Below, one piece after another: positions 24,301 to 32,612 of a DNA stretch of 64,000 nucleotides (position 1 is the first letter of the stretch; the number at the start of each line of letters is the position of its first letter). This DNA comes from Streptococcus suis. GTDB lineage: Bacteria > Bacillota > Bacilli > Lactobacillales > Streptococcaceae. A program made the translations under genes and the position numbers. The notes beneath the pieces are model-generated. The model worked only from the letters and a program-made list of their open reading frames with translations. It was not told where the DNA came from and searched no databases. Location: assembly GCF_002960445.1 (NCBI RefSeq), contig NZ_POJD01000075.1:1-64000 (forward strand), read 5' to 3'.

Positions 24301-26969
24301 CTAGCATTTATCAGGAACAAGTGGCGCGTGATTTGTATGTAACCAATGGTGATGAGAAATCCCAAGATGGTCGCGGCACTCTTGATAGCCCTTACCAGAG
24401 CCTCTCCTACGCTCTTGCCCAAGCAAAAAACGGGGATAGGATCAAGCTTGTTGACAATATCATGCACCGGCAGGATAAACCTTTCCTCCTTGATAAGGCT
24501 GTTACCATTGATGGTCAAGGTCATCGTTTAAGCTTCCGTGGACCTGATGTGGAGCTAGGGGCTGATGTGACCTTTGCGGATCTAACATTAAATATGTTGG
24601 CAGATGGTAGTAAACAACCCAATATTTATGCCAATGGCTATCACTTGACCTTGGATCAGGTATCTACAACAATGAGTCAGGCACAAAGTGACTTGCGTCC
24701 AACTCTAATTGCCGGTTCTCGTTCAGGTCAACCAGCAGGCAGTCATGGGAAAATTACCATTCTTAATGGAAATTCAGACACTCGGTTTAACACCATTTAT
24801 GCTGGAAATGCTGATTCAGTAAGTAACATTCCAGTAACCATTTCTATCCTGTCGGATTTTGTTAGTGTAGACCAAGGAATCAAACTGTCAGGTGTCAATG
24901 GAGAAGATGTGATGGGGCCAGTTTTGGTTACGTCAAAATCTAGCAGTCTGAAGTCAATTGACGGCAACGGAAGTTGGGATAATACAGTTACTATTGATAC
25001 TGCACGTATCTACGGACTCAATCTACAGAACATCCAAACGCTTGAATTGGTCAATAAGGCGGATGTTAGTTTAGCTAGTCAGGTATCTGAAATCTCGACT
25101 GGTGTAGAGCTAGAATCGGGTACTCAGTTGACTATTGCCAATGATCCAGTCACCTTAGGTAGCTTATCTGGTCAGGGAACAGTCATTATTCCAGTGGAAT
25201 CCAGTCTCAATGTAATAGGAGATATTGAGGGAAATGTTGAGGTACTGGTTAGAGGATTTGAACAAGATCTATCCAAGAATATAGACAAGGAATATATAAA
25301 GGTTGAGGGACTATTATCTCCTACAGCTCGTATTACCTTGGAGAAAGGCTATAATCGTTTTGACCTGGTCAAAGATGAAATTGTTTATCGCTTGGTAGAG
25401 CTAAAACAGCCTGTTCAAACTCATACAGTAACCTTGCACTTCACCCAGTCAGGTCAGTTGTTAAAAGAGAAGCAGGTGCAAGTTGATAATGGGCAGTCTA
25501 TCACAGGTGTAGAGAACGATTTGCCTATAGCAACAGAGGGAACCTATCAGTTGGATCCAAACTTTGACAGAACGGTGTTGACAGCTATCACTAGCAGTAA
25601 AACGATTGAGATTCCAGTAGTCTTGGTTCTGCCAAAAGCAAGTCGCTACCAGCCTCACGTTAATGGGGAAGCCCATGTTCTGCCGGCAAGCAGTAGTGAG
25701 GAAACAACAGCTGAAATTGTGAAGCAAATCAGTCTACTAGCTGAAGCAGGTCAATTTGATGTTGTAGTAGTCACTCCTATTCCACAGTCTAGTGGCGACC
25801 ACTCCATGACTGTTCGTGTGGTCTATGACGACCGTAGCCAAGAAGAGCTTGTAGTACCTCTTCATATCCTCACAATAAAAAATGGAGAAGTTGCCAAACA
25901 CAGCTTACCAGCAGGTGTTTTAGAACCGTTGGTTATTGCCAAAGGCAAGGGAGTTACCCATGAATTGCCGGTCGGAATTCTTCCACCTCTTGAAACGGCA
26001 AATGGAGGAGGTGTTCGTCATGAATTGCCAGCAGGTGTTTTAGAACCGTTGGTTACTGCCAAAGGCAAGGGAGTTACTCATGAATTGCCGGTCGGAATTC
26101 TTCCACCTCTTGAAACGGCAAATGGAGGCGGTGTTCGTCATGAATTGCCAGCAGGCGTTTTAGAACCGTTGGTTACTGCCAAAGGCAAGGGAGTTACCCA
26201 TGAATTGCCGGTCGGAATTCTTCCGCCTCTTGAAACGGCAAATGGAGGCGGTGTTCGTCATGAATTGCCAGCAGGTGTTTTAGAACCGTTGGTTACTGCC
26301 AAAGGCAAGGGAGTTACCCATGAATTGCCAGTCGGAATTCTCCCACCTCTTGAAACGGCAAATGGTGGAGCCTTATTGCACAGTCTTCCGACTTTCTCTG
26401 TAGACGCTATTGTCCAACTCCTGAATGCTGGTCATAAGATTTCACTTGGTCTATTAGATGGAGCAATTTGGTCTACAGGTGATGGTCTAGACCATAGCTT
26501 ACCAAGTTTGGAGATTGCTAAAGGTAGTTCTGTCAATCATCAGTTACTAGAGGGAACACTTCCATTGATGGTAACTTCCAAAGGGGCAAGTATCAGCCAC
26601 TTCTTGCCAGAAGGGATTTTGCCATTATTGGTGACTGCAAAAGGCAAGGGGGTTACTCATTTTATTCCAAGTGGTACCTTGCCTCTAACAGTAACAAGAA
26701 GTGAAGCTTATACTCCGGCAATGCCAGCCGTTTCATTGTTACAGCAACGGCAGAAAAATACGGAGACCAAGCCAGCTGTGTTACCGTTGGTAGCCGTACC
26801 TCAGAAGCAGGCAGACCAGTTAAGTGCCACCTTGACAAGTAGCAATTCAGCCACGTCAACTTCCAATCGTTTACCTGAAACAGGGGAGAGAAACAATCTA
26901 AGTCTTCTAGGATTCTTACTTGCATCCTTAGGCTTTAGTTTCTGGATTGGTCGCAAAAAAGCTGAATAA
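21366..26969 (+). CDS. LPXTG-anchored M26-like zinc metalloprotease
   Basis: A large secreted, cell-wall-anchored protease. The ATG at 21366 (after AAAGGAG) gives 1867 residues. In order: a YSIRK-type signal (FGIRKFSIGVVSVA, up to about residue 43), a Ser/Thr/Glu/Gln-rich stalk (about 44-230), and a catalytic region with zinc motif HELTH at 658-662 and the third ligand E682 in AEVFARG-like context (QEVFARG). The latter fits the HEXXH plus distant-Glu pattern of M26 (IgA1 protease/Zmp) enzymes. A beta-helix-like region follows (about 1010-1340), then a MucBP-like segment, 40-residue tandem repeats (about 1515-1670), and a C-terminal sorting signal LPETG at 1836-1840. Known streptococcal M26 proteases usually have the LPXTG near the N-end and the catalytic domain last, so this layout is reversed. 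The substrate is not predictable; IgA cleavage is only a possibility. Confidence 0.85.
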   Translation: MNLHFLQKKQHFGIRKFSIGVVSVALAVSFSVLGGQVAAAQEASTAPTSSLATSQTSPTVTEEATQVQAVSGQTEVVEEVASSQSATTSPQETPSQDSGLVETEPVVQDSATNQELAVSQTVVPSQAEPVQNQTVGGEQSAQVAGEVSPSIEPTESTSSATGDADMDLSQVEQPVVASPDQVSQPVQLSETLVEEATPTNQVVEEVVQPVLRSARMARSVAAQELAKLPLDANGKLMTSVSGVTVHQYLVVNSDGSSQMVSATAQPTTSQTSETVAQQVASLKDDFAGVTYESLYPHLSHQENFFEKIDLEKAIRQENGGSNLPVDQLQTLKQTAYMDMLDMRESFERVKAKIETTLTGIFEKSSQVNVEDIRRNKEKILAGLSYLDRQYSFEFGQYQAKDLILHYPRVFGGGGSPLNTLSILNTLTYRDLTLGQSATAYQTKLAPITNQADIFSFVEKGVSLFEPGKTGEQWFKDTSKAHLAESQSPYGNSSLYQKLKSNVRLNNHFIPLLTLPSDLVYAISTSNTVNYGLTESYVRPGDQTGMATFKANLQSYADDQESFLKFWHRISQNRDILANHEAIIVVDSPQKLGTATQRVQELYSPKYGSGVLEGVEKFIRPLSLYANFLQADGQANGKTSINLFLKKSLSEAGQSVYTHELTHMLDKNVWLNGYDRRAGQLQEVFARGMFESMDVAKTPYQDPSFIINTAYRMGDNRTQNASPDRFQTSDDLKTYMQGILDVIYTLDYAEAQSILKKAPDERAVLLNKISLIPNPANNGGGKTTEIVNSIDTASAANLQTIADFVDQGLISGRYKFNGMETRGTARTNSYYTIPLFEPIYAALQNDTGSGGDISFKRNAYELLGEYGYEKGMVAYVSGQYANDQAALTAIMPEYGGDLATFKKAMFDRRIAKVTELKSTSVASDFAAIQSLMDEAIAKDLERLKSNAANKVPLSTRVSAVQDLKKSIFQAYLKDTDDFRTSIYQEQVARDLYVTNGDEKSQDGRGTLDSPYQSLSYALAQAKNGDRIKLVDNIMHRQDKPFLLDKAVTIDGQGHRLSFRGPDVELGADVTFADLTLNMLADGSKQPNIYANGYHLTLDQVSTTMSQAQSDLRPTLIAGSRSGQPAGSHGKITILNGNSDTRFNTIYAGNADSVSNIPVTISILSDFVSVDQGIKLSGVNGEDVMGPVLVTSKSSSLKSIDGNGSWDNTVTIDTARIYGLNLQNIQTLELVNKADVSLASQVSEISTGVELESGTQLTIANDPVTLGSLSGQGTVIIPVESSLNVIGDIEGNVEVLVRGFEQDLSKNIDKEYIKVEGLLSPTARITLEKGYNRFDLVKDEIVYRLVELKQPVQTHTVTLHFTQSGQLLKEKQVQVDNGQSITGVENDLPIATEGTYQLDPNFDRTVLTAITSSKTIEIPVVLVLPKASRYQPHVNGEAHVLPASSSEETTAEIVKQISLLAEAGQFDVVVVTPIPQSSGDHSMTVRVVYDDRSQEELVVPLHILTIKNGEVAKHSLPAGVLEPLVIAKGKGVTHELPVGILPPLETANGGGVRHELPAGVLEPLVTAKGKGVTHELPVGILPPLETANGGGVRHELPAGVLEPLVTAKGKGVTHELPVGILPPLETANGGGVRHELPAGVLEPLVTAKGKGVTHELPVGILPPLETANGGALLHSLPTFSVDAIVQLLNAGHKISLGLLDGAIWSTGDGLDHSLPSLEIAKGSSVNHQLLEGTLPLMVTSKGASISHFLPEGILPLLVTAKGKGVTHFIPSGTLPLTVTRSEAYTPAMPAVSLLQQRQKNTETKPAVLPLVAVPQKQADQLSATLTSSNSATSTSNRLPETGERNNLSLLGFLLASLGFSFWIGRKKAE
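25900..26370 (+). repeat. 120-bp tandem repeats in the protease gene
   Basis: Nearly identical units recur every 120 bp (TAGAACCGTT at 25920, 26040, 26160 and 26280), about four copies. Each encodes a 40-residue unit made of two similar 20-residue halves (HELPAGVLEPLVTAKGKGV and HELPVGILPPLETANGGGV). Diverged 20-residue versions continue to about 26690. The near identity points to recent copy-number change. Confidence 0.92.
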
Positions 26970-27005
26970 AGCGGAATAGATTTTGCTTAAGAATTAGTAT
27001 CAGAA

Positions 27006-27058
27006 ACGGACAAACATCTGGAATTACAAGAGCAGATAGTTTGTTCGTTTTCTTTTTC
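27006..27058 (+). terminator. Terminator after the protease gene
   Basis: Stem ACGGACAAACATCTG / CAGATAGTTTGTTCGT (one bulge) followed by a T-rich run. Confidence 0.8.
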
Positions 27059-27223
27059 TTTTTTCAAGGAGTGCTAGCCTTGCTCAAAAACAATTGACTT
27101 TTCCAATCAATAAGTATGCAAAATAGAGTATATATGGTATAATGATATAAATAAAACGTGTAAAAGAAGAGAAGGGGAAGCACTTCTCTTAAAATTGGTC
27201 CTTGTAATAGAAGGAGTAGTGTA

Positions 27224-28183
27224 ATGGGCATGGATATTGTACAAATGGGATACCTGATCAATATCGTGGAGTGCAGATGTAATTTATCCCTTGCAGCTAA
27301 GAAAATTCATATTAGCCAGTCTGCCTTAAGTCAATTTATCACGCATTTTGAAGCAAGTGAAGGCATTCAATTATTTAATCGTAAAAATGGGCGCTTGGAT
27401 GGTATGACAGAAGCGGGTCGTATGGTCTATCGTTTTGCGACAGAAATTGTTGCCAAATACGAAGAAATGCAGGATGTTATTCAAAAAGAAGCTGCCAAAC
27501 AGCAAGGAACTATCCGACTGGGTCTTCCGTCCATCATTTTGAGAGCTTATTTTTCTCATCTTTTGCCCAAATTTTATGTCAATTACCCCACTATCAATAT
27601 CGAAATTTTAGAGGGGGGTAGTTTGGAAATATGGAAAAAATTTGTGGACAATGAGCTAAATATAGCTCTCCTAGTCGAGCCGACCAAGTTGGATAGCAAA
27701 AAATATGAACAGCACCTAATCCACAAAGATGAGTACGTTGCTTTTATGGATAAAGACCATCCGCTAGCCAGTAAGGAATATTTGGAATGGAGCGACTTGC
27801 AGGACTATCCCATAACGACCTTTAATCAAAACTTTACCAGCTATAGCAATATTATGCAGAAGTTGAAGGATGAGAATATAGATATTCAACGTCTACATCA
27901 TTCCTCTTCTTGGGACTATATGGTCGCTGCAACAGCAGGAAATGATATCGTTAGTGTGTTGCCGAATAGTGTCGAAGAATTGATTGATGAAAGTCAGTTT
28001 AGGGTCGTTCACTTTCGTGATGCCCTACCCTTTAATGTCTGGCTGTGTCGACCGCATCGTAAACGAGTGGGGGAGGCAGAGAATTTCATCTATGAGGAAA
28101 TACTGAAGTTTCATGTCCCAACTAGTGAAGAGCAAACGGGTGGTTGCAATTGCATGAGCAGTCTGAATGTACCAGTCGGATAA
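27224..28183 (+). CDS. LysR family transcriptional regulator
   Basis: An N-terminal winged helix-turn-helix typical of LysR proteins (LSLAAKKIHISQSALSQFI, about residues 26-44) is followed by an effector-binding domain that starts near residue 92 (GTIRLGLPSIILRAYF). 319 residues, full length. It is transcribed in the same direction as the metallo-hydrolase gene that begins 10 bases later, and a regulatory link is likely. A TATAAT-type -10 lies near 27139. A cysteine pair in the C-terminal tail (GGCNCMSS) is uncommon for the family. The effector is unknown. Confidence 0.88.
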   Translation: MGMDIVQMGYLINIVECRCNLSLAAKKIHISQSALSQFITHFEASEGIQLFNRKNGRLDGMTEAGRMVYRFATEIVAKYEEMQDVIQKEAAKQQGTIRLGLPSIILRAYFSHLLPKFYVNYPTINIEILEGGSLEIWKKFVDNELNIALLVEPTKLDSKKYEQHLIHKDEYVAFMDKDHPLASKEYLEWSDLQDYPITTFNQNFTSYSNIMQKLKDENIDIQRLHHSSSWDYMVAATAGNDIVSVLPNSVEELIDESQFRVVHFRDALPFNVWLCRPHRKRVGEAENFIYEEILKFHVPTSEEQTGGCNCMSSLNVPVG

Positions 28184-28193
28184 AGGAGAAACC

Positions 28194-29114
28194 ATGTTAC
28201 AAGCATTTGAATTTGGAGAAATGAGGATTACCTGGCTACGGGGAGCCGACAAATATACAGATGCAGGTACCTTATTTGGGCCTGTTCCCAAGGCTGTTTG
28301 GTCCAGATATTATCCAACAACAGCCGACGGTTTGGTAGCTGATTTGACAGATCCTATACTCATTGAATATAAGGGAAAGAAATTTCTGATTGATAGCAGT
28401 TTGGGGACTGAAAAATTAGATGCCAAACAAGTTAGAAATTTAGGGGTTGTTTCTGAGAACAGAATGTTAGAAAGTTTGGCTGAATTGGGCTATAGCCGAC
28501 AGGATATTGACGGAGTGCTGATGACCCACATGCACAATGACCATGCGGGTGGCTTGACATGTCTTGAAGAAGGCGGGCTTGTTTCGACCTTTCCCAATGC
28601 CAACATTTACATCAATGAAATTGAATGGGATGAAGTCCGTCTTCCAAATCCTCGTACCCGTGCAACCTATCTCAAGGAGAATTGGCAAGCTATTCAATCT
28701 CAAGTCAAAACCTTTGGTCCATCTATTGAAATCATCCCAGGTATTGAGATGCACAGGACAGGTGGACACAGCAAGGGGCATTCTATCATTCTATTAAAAC
28801 AAGACCAGCAGACCATTATTCACATGGCAGACTTACTTCTAACGCATGCCCATCGTAATCCCTTATGGGTTGCGGCTGTGGATGATTATCCAATGGACAG
28901 TATTGCGGCTAAGACCAAGTGGATAAAAGAAGCCTATGAAAATGGCTATATTTTCCTTTTTTATCATGATTCATTTTATTCCCTGCTACAATTTACACCA
29001 GAAGGGAAAGAAGTAATGGCTTATATGGAAAGACCGCGTCCTCCCCTTGTCCCATTTACAAATCAGCAAGACAGGAAGCTGATGATCCCACCTACTGCTA
29101 AAAAACTTGGTTAG
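28194..29114 (+). CDS. Metallo-beta-lactamase-fold hydrolase
   Basis: The metal-binding motif HxHxDH is present as THMHNDHAGG (H112, H114, D116, H117), with later ligands in RTGGHSKGH and HMADLLL. The family covers lactonases, glyoxalase II-like and other hydrolases; the substrate cannot be assigned. The ATG at 28194 (306 residues) has AAAGGAGA upstream. It is very probably in an operon with the LysR gene before it and is closed by a terminator. Confidence 0.85.
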   Translation: MLQAFEFGEMRITWLRGADKYTDAGTLFGPVPKAVWSRYYPTTADGLVADLTDPILIEYKGKKFLIDSSLGTEKLDAKQVRNLGVVSENRMLESLAELGYSRQDIDGVLMTHMHNDHAGGLTCLEEGGLVSTFPNANIYINEIEWDEVRLPNPRTRATYLKENWQAIQSQVKTFGPSIEIIPGIEMHRTGGHSKGHSIILLKQDQQTIIHMADLLLTHAHRNPLWVAAVDDYPMDSIAAKTKWIKEAYENGYIFLFYHDSFYSLLQFTPEGKEVMAYMERPRPPLVPFTNQQDRKLMIPPTAKKLG

Positions 29115-29118
29115 CCAG

Positions 29119-29147
29119 CACCCAGTGACCTACTGGGTGTCTTTTTA
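29119..29147 (+). terminator. Terminator after the metallo-hydrolase gene
   Basis: Eight-base-pair stem CACCCAGT / ACTGGGTG and a TCTTTTT run. Confidence 0.85.
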
Positions 29148-29178
29148 TGGTAAAATGGAGAGAGAAGTAGAGGATGAT

Positions 29179-30210
29179 ATGACAATTATTGGACAGATTG
29201 AGAAATTAAGAAAAGAAAATTTGGGCTCTCTGACAGTCTTATGCGGTGAGGATGTCGGACAATATCAGATTGCCAAGGACTTACTTTTAAGGCAGGTGGA
29301 TTTTGATCCCGCAGATTTGGGTTTTGCCTATTTTGATATGTCTGAGGCTGATTATAGTCAGGTCGATTTGGATTTGGTATCTTTGCCATTTTTTTCAGAT
29401 GAAAAAGTAGTCATATTAGACTATTTTGCCGATTTGACGACGGATAAAAAGCGGTATTTGACAGATGACGAACTCAAGCAATTTGAGGTTTATTTGGAAA
29501 ATCCTGTCGAAACAACCCGTTTGATTATCCTAGCCCCAGGAAAGCTAGACAGCAAGCGACGTCTGGTCAAACTCCTCAAACGAGATGGGCTGGTACTGGA
29601 AACCAATCCCTTGAAGGAAGCGGACTTGCGACAGTATTTCCAGAAAGAACTGGGGCGTCTAGGTTTGAATATGGATGGAGATGTCTTTCAGTATTTGTTG
29701 GTAAAATCTAATTTTGAGTTTGCGGAAGTCAGTAAAAACCTAGCCTTCTTGCAGTCTTATAAAGGACAAAATTTGATTACTATGGCAGATATTGATGCTG
29801 CCATCCCTAAGACCTTACAGGATAATATTTTTGACCTGACCCAATTGGTTCTTCAATCCAAAATCGATGAAGCCCGTCAACTTGTTCGTGATTTACGTTT
29901 ACAGGGTGAGGATGAAATCAAGCTGATTGCCATTATGTTGACCCAATTCCGTACTTATTTACAGGTTCAACTTCTTCGAGAACAAGGCAAGAGTGAGCCA
30001 CAAATGGTAGCAGAATTGTCAGAAATCATGGGGCGAAAGGTCAATCCCTATCAAATCAAATTTGCACTTCGGGATTCGCGCTACTTATCTCTTGGATTTC
30101 TGAAAAAGGTGGTCAAATTGTTGATTGAAACAGACTACCAAATTAAAACAGGTGTGTTTGAAAAAGACTATCTTTTTGACCTAGCTTTGCTAAAAATTTC
30201 AAGTATATAG
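29179..30210 (+). CDS. holA: DNA polymerase III delta subunit
   Basis: The delta subunit opens the beta clamp in the clamp-loader complex. The N-end [24 protein letters not shown] and the helical C-terminal collar domain ([19 protein letters not shown]) match streptococcal HolA. The ATG at 29179 (343 residues) is preferred because GAGGATGAT stands before it and the upstream extension reads through the previous terminator. sodA follows. Confidence 0.92.
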   Translation: MTIIGQIEKLRKENLGSLTVLCGEDVGQYQIAKDLLLRQVDFDPADLGFAYFDMSEADYSQVDLDLVSLPFFSDEKVVILDYFADLTTDKKRYLTDDELKQFEVYLENPVETTRLIILAPGKLDSKRRLVKLLKRDGLVLETNPLKEADLRQYFQKELGRLGLNMDGDVFQYLLVKSNFEFAEVSKNLAFLQSYKGQNLITMADIDAAIPKTLQDNIFDLTQLVLQSKIDEARQLVRDLRLQGEDEIKLIAIMLTQFRTYLQVQLLREQGKSEPQMVAELSEIMGRKVNPYQIKFALRDSRYLSLGFLKKVVKLLIETDYQIKTGVFEKDYLFDLALLKISSI

Positions 30211-30223
30211 TCAGACAAATAAG

Positions 30224-30252
30224 TTGAAAAGGCTCTCACAATGGAGTAAAAT
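30224..30252 (+). promoter_or_regulatory. Promoter of sodA
   Basis: TTGAAA, a 17-base spacer and TAAAAT, starting 14 bases after the holA stop. Confidence 0.7.
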
Positions 30253-30283
30253 AAGATTATCATATAGACAGAGGAGTACAAAA

Positions 30284-30895
30284 ATGGCAATTATTTTACC
30301 AGACCTACCATACGCATACGATGCCTTGGAACCACACATTGATGCAGAAACAATGACCCTGCACCATGACAAGCACCATGCGACTTATGTTGCAAATGCT
30401 AATGTAGCCCTTGAAAAACACCCAGAAATCGGTGAGGACTTGGTAGCACTCTTGTCAGATGTGGAGCAAATTCCAGCTGACATCCGTCAAGCCCTTATCA
30501 ACAACGGTGGTGGTCACCTGAACCACGCACTTTTCTGGGAATTGCTTTCACCAGAAAAAACAGAAATTTCAGCAGAATTGGCAGCAGATATTGATGCGAC
30601 CTTCGGTTCATTTGCGGCCTTCCAAGAAGCATTCACTACAGCAGCAACAACTCGCTTCGGTTCAGGCTGGGCTTTCTTAGTAGTCAACAAAGAAGGCAAG
30701 TTGGAAGTTATCTCAACTGCTAACCAAGACACACCAATCATGCAAGGTTTGAAACCAATCTTGGCACTGGATGTTTGGGAGCACGCTTACTACCTCAACT
30801 ACCGTAACGTTCGTCCAAACTACATCAAAGCTTTCTTTGAAGTGATTAACTGGAATAAGGTAGATGAGCTGTATAAAGAGGCTCTCAGCAACTAA
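30284..30895 (+). CDS. sodA: Superoxide dismutase, Mn/Fe type
   Basis: Converts superoxide to hydrogen peroxide and oxygen in the cytoplasm. Metal-ligand regions are clear: the first in [13 protein letters not shown], the second in [11 protein letters not shown], and the last two in [12 protein letters not shown]. The ATG at 30284 follows AGAGGAG. 203 residues. The last residues ([10 protein letters not shown]) differ from a second, in-frame-looking copy of the tail, KVDELYKAAK plus stop, found at 31029-31061. So the original 3' end seems to have been displaced by the insertion at 30896-31028. Confidence 0.96.
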   Translation: MAIILPDLPYAYDALEPHIDAETMTLHHDKHHATYVANANVALEKHPEIGEDLVALLSDVEQIPADIRQALINNGGGHLNHALFWELLSPEKTEISAELAADIDATFGSFAAFQEAFTTAATTRFGSGWAFLVVNKEGKLEVISTANQDTPIMQGLKPILALDVWEHAYYLNYRNVRPNYIKAFFEVINWNKVDELYKEALSN

Positions 30896-31061
30896 TCTAC
30901 TAGCTAACTGCGACGTTTTTTCGAGGAAACGATCCTTTTCCGAGAAAAAACTAGTCAGTCCTCTAGGAAAGCTAATCGGGCTTTCCGTGCTACAAGGAGC
31001 AAGGCCCTTGTAGCTGAGGAGTGGGACTAAGGTTGATGAACTTTATAAGGCTGCTAAATAA
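30896..31061 (+). repeat. Structured insertion with a duplicated sodA tail
   Basis: About 130 bases rich in inverted repeats sit between the present sodA stop and a second copy of the sodA end. They include GTTTTTTC...GAGAAAAAAC, GGAAAGC / GCTTTCC, GCTACAAG / CTTGTAGC, and an outer pairing of AGTCC with GGGACT. At 31029-31061 the DNA reads KVDELYKAAK and TAA, mirroring [12 protein letters not shown] at the sodA end. It looks like a small repeat element inserted at the gene end. No protein is encoded. Confidence 0.6.
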
Positions 31062-31068
31062 GATTGTA

Positions 31069-31096
31069 AAACAGGCGAAGTTTCGCTTGTTTTTTT
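31069..31096 (+). terminator. sodA terminator
   Basis: Stem ACAGGCGAA / TTCGCTTGT and seven Ts. It lies beyond the displaced sodA tail, where the original terminator would be expected. Confidence 0.85.
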
Positions 31097-31116
31097 CAAT
31101 ATTTTGAGTATTTTTC

Positions 31117-31145
31117 TTTACAAGAAAAGAGGATTTTAGTATAAT
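31117..31145 (+). promoter_or_regulatory. Promoter of rplS
   Basis: TTTACA, a 17-base spacer and TATAAT. Confidence 0.75.
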
Positions 31146-31231
31146 CTATTTTGTGTGTAATGGACGCACAAAAATACAGTTTATCCGCTGGGTTTAAAAG
31201 CACCTATGATTGACAAAGATAGGAGAATAAA
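31146..31231 (+). promoter_or_regulatory. Structured rplS leader (L19 leader candidate)
   Basis: About 85 nt between the -10 and the ATG. The segment CCTAT...ATAGG folds over the ribosome site (ATAGGAG), and TGTG...CGCACA forms another stem further up. Firmicutes are known to carry an autoregulatory L19 leader here; membership is inferred from position and structure only. Confidence 0.45.
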
Positions 31232-31579
31232 ATGAATCCATTGATCCAAAGTTTGACAGAAGGTCAACTTCGTACTGACATCCCTTCATTCCGTCCTGGT
31301 GACACTGTACGTGTTCACGCTAAGGTTGTCGAAGGTAACCGCGAACGTATCCAGATTTTCGAGGGTGTTGTTATCTCTCGTAAAGGCCAAGGCATCTCAG
31401 AAATGTACACTGTACGTAAAATCTCTGGTGGTGTAGGTGTTGAGCGTACATTCCCAATCCACACTCCACGTGTTGATAAGATTGAAGTAGTACGTTACGG
31501 TAAAGTACGTCGTGCTAAATTGTACTACCTACGTGCATTGCAAGGTAAAGCAGCGCGTATCAAAGAAATCCGTCGCTAA
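31232..31579 (+). CDS. rplS: 50S ribosomal protein L19
   Basis: A 115-residue basic protein matching L19 throughout, with [16 protein letters not shown], the [21 protein letters not shown] core and the C-terminal [11 protein letters not shown]. Its codon use is strongly biased as expected for a highly expressed gene. It is a single-gene unit with its own promoter and terminator. Confidence 0.98.
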   Translation: MNPLIQSLTEGQLRTDIPSFRPGDTVRVHAKVVEGNRERIQIFEGVVISRKGQGISEMYTVRKISGGVGVERTFPIHTPRVDKIEVVRYGKVRRAKLYYLRALQGKAARIKEIRR

Positions 31580-31587
31580 GATGGGAG

Positions 31588-31614
31588 GAAGCAGCGAAAG
31601 TTGCTTCTTTTTTT
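31588..31614 (+). terminator. Terminator after rplS
   Basis: Stem GAAGCAGC / GTTGCTTC with a GAAA tetraloop and seven Ts. Confidence 0.9.
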
Positions 31615-31729
31615 GCTTCTAATAGATGGTATCCTATGTTTATAAGTGCTACTCAAGATGAGTGGAATTATCTAGCTATTAACATAAAAAATATGTTATA
31701 CTATGTCTATAGATATAAGGAGGTCCCGA

Positions 31730-32404
31730 ATGAGTAAGCAGTTTATTCCGTCTGTTTTGTCTGATTTACGCCAGGATATTGTGCAGGTGCCTGACATCAT
31801 AAAGGAATGTAGTGGTATTCGTATTTATGGTCGTCGTATCCGCTCGGTTTTATTTACAACGGATGTGGCGATTATTGCCAATCATAATGCAGATGCCGTT
31901 TTAGCAGTTTATCCATTTACTCCTAGTCCAGCCATCCTTAAAAGTATTATGATGGTTGCTTCTGTCCCGGTTTTAGCTGGTGTTGGTGGTGGACTAACGA
32001 CAGGAATGCGGTCGGCCAATATGAGTTTACTTTCTGAGTCCGAAGGAGCTTACGCTGTTGTGGTCAATGGTCCTACTAACGTGAAAACGATTGAGCAAAT
32101 TAACAAGATGGCGGATATTCCCATTATCTACACAGTCGTTTCAGAGAAGGCAGACTTGTTATCACGAATAGAGGCTGGCGTAGATATTTTAAATGTTTCT
32201 TGTGGACTAGAAACTCCCAACGTAGTGAAAAAAATACGTGAAGTTCTTCCAGATTTTCCCATCATTGCGACAGGAGGTCCAACTGAAGAATCCATCCGTC
32301 GTGTTATCGAAGCAGGAGCCAATGCCATTTCCTATACTGCTCCCAGCAATGCCGAACTCTTTAAAAAGAAAATGGAAAAATATCGAATATCAAGTAAGGA
32401 CTAG
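31730..32404 (+). CDS. TIM-barrel phosphate-binding-like protein, function unknown
   Basis: 224 residues with the alternating strand-helix pattern of a TIM barrel and a C-terminal ATGGPTEESIRRVIEAGANAISY segment. That segment resembles the phosphate-binding end of HisA/ThiE-type barrels. The GVGGGLTTG loop mid-protein also fits. No catalytic residue set can be assigned, so I leave it unnamed. The ATG at 31730 follows AAGGAGG. A tRNA gene follows immediately with its own promoter. Confidence 0.65.
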   Translation: MSKQFIPSVLSDLRQDIVQVPDIIKECSGIRIYGRRIRSVLFTTDVAIIANHNADAVLAVYPFTPSPAILKSIMMVASVPVLAGVGGGLTTGMRSANMSLLSESEGAYAVVVNGPTNVKTIEQINKMADIPIIYTVVSEKADLLSRIEAGVDILNVSCGLETPNVVKKIREVLPDFPIIATGGPTEESIRRVIEAGANAISYTAPSNAELFKKKMEKYRISSKD

Positions 32405-32411
32405 CCCGACC

Positions 32412-32440
32412 TTGCAATCTTCTATTTTATGAGTTAAAAT
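32412..32440 (+). promoter_or_regulatory. Promoter of the tRNA-Arg gene
   Basis: TTGCAA (32412-32417), a 17-base spacer and TAAAAT (32435-32440), ending 10 bases before the tRNA. Confidence 0.65.
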
Positions 32441-32450
32441 AGAAGAGTAG

Positions 32451-32522
32451 CTTCCCTTAGTTAAATGGATATAACAAATTCCTCCTAAGAATTAGTTGCT
32501 GGTTCGATTCCGGCAGGGGAGA
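32451..32522 (+). tRNA. tRNA-Arg (anticodon CCT)
   Basis: A full cloverleaf can be drawn. The acceptor is CTTCCCT with AGGGGAG (one T-G pair), and the D stem is GTTA / TAAC with GG in the loop. The anticodon stem is AATTC / GAATT with loop CTCCTAA (anticodon CCT), and the T stem is GCTGG / CCGGC with loop TTCGATT. The discriminator is A, and CCA is not encoded. The A-T-rich anticodon stem is weaker than usual for this tRNA. It decodes AGG. The promoter before it and the terminator after it suggest a live gene. Confidence 0.85.
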
Positions 32523-32536
32523 TAGATAAAATAACA

Positions 32537-32575
32537 AAAACCCTTGAAATATCAATATTTTCAAGGGTTTTGTTT
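32537..32575 (+). terminator. Terminator after the tRNA gene
   Basis: Stem AAAACCCTTGAAA / TTTCAAGGGTTTT with a T-rich end. Confidence 0.85.
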
Positions 32576-32612
32576 AGTCTAAAAAGTGACCGAGGGGCAA
32601 AAAGGGGGCAAG

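Noticed and set aside
25900..26370. Regular 120-bp repeats as a CRISPR array
   Set aside because: The units are contiguous without unique spacers and stay in one open reading frame; they are protein repeats.
29107..29178. Longer holA start
   Set aside because: The extension would read through the terminator of the preceding gene; the ATG at 29179 has a ribosome site.
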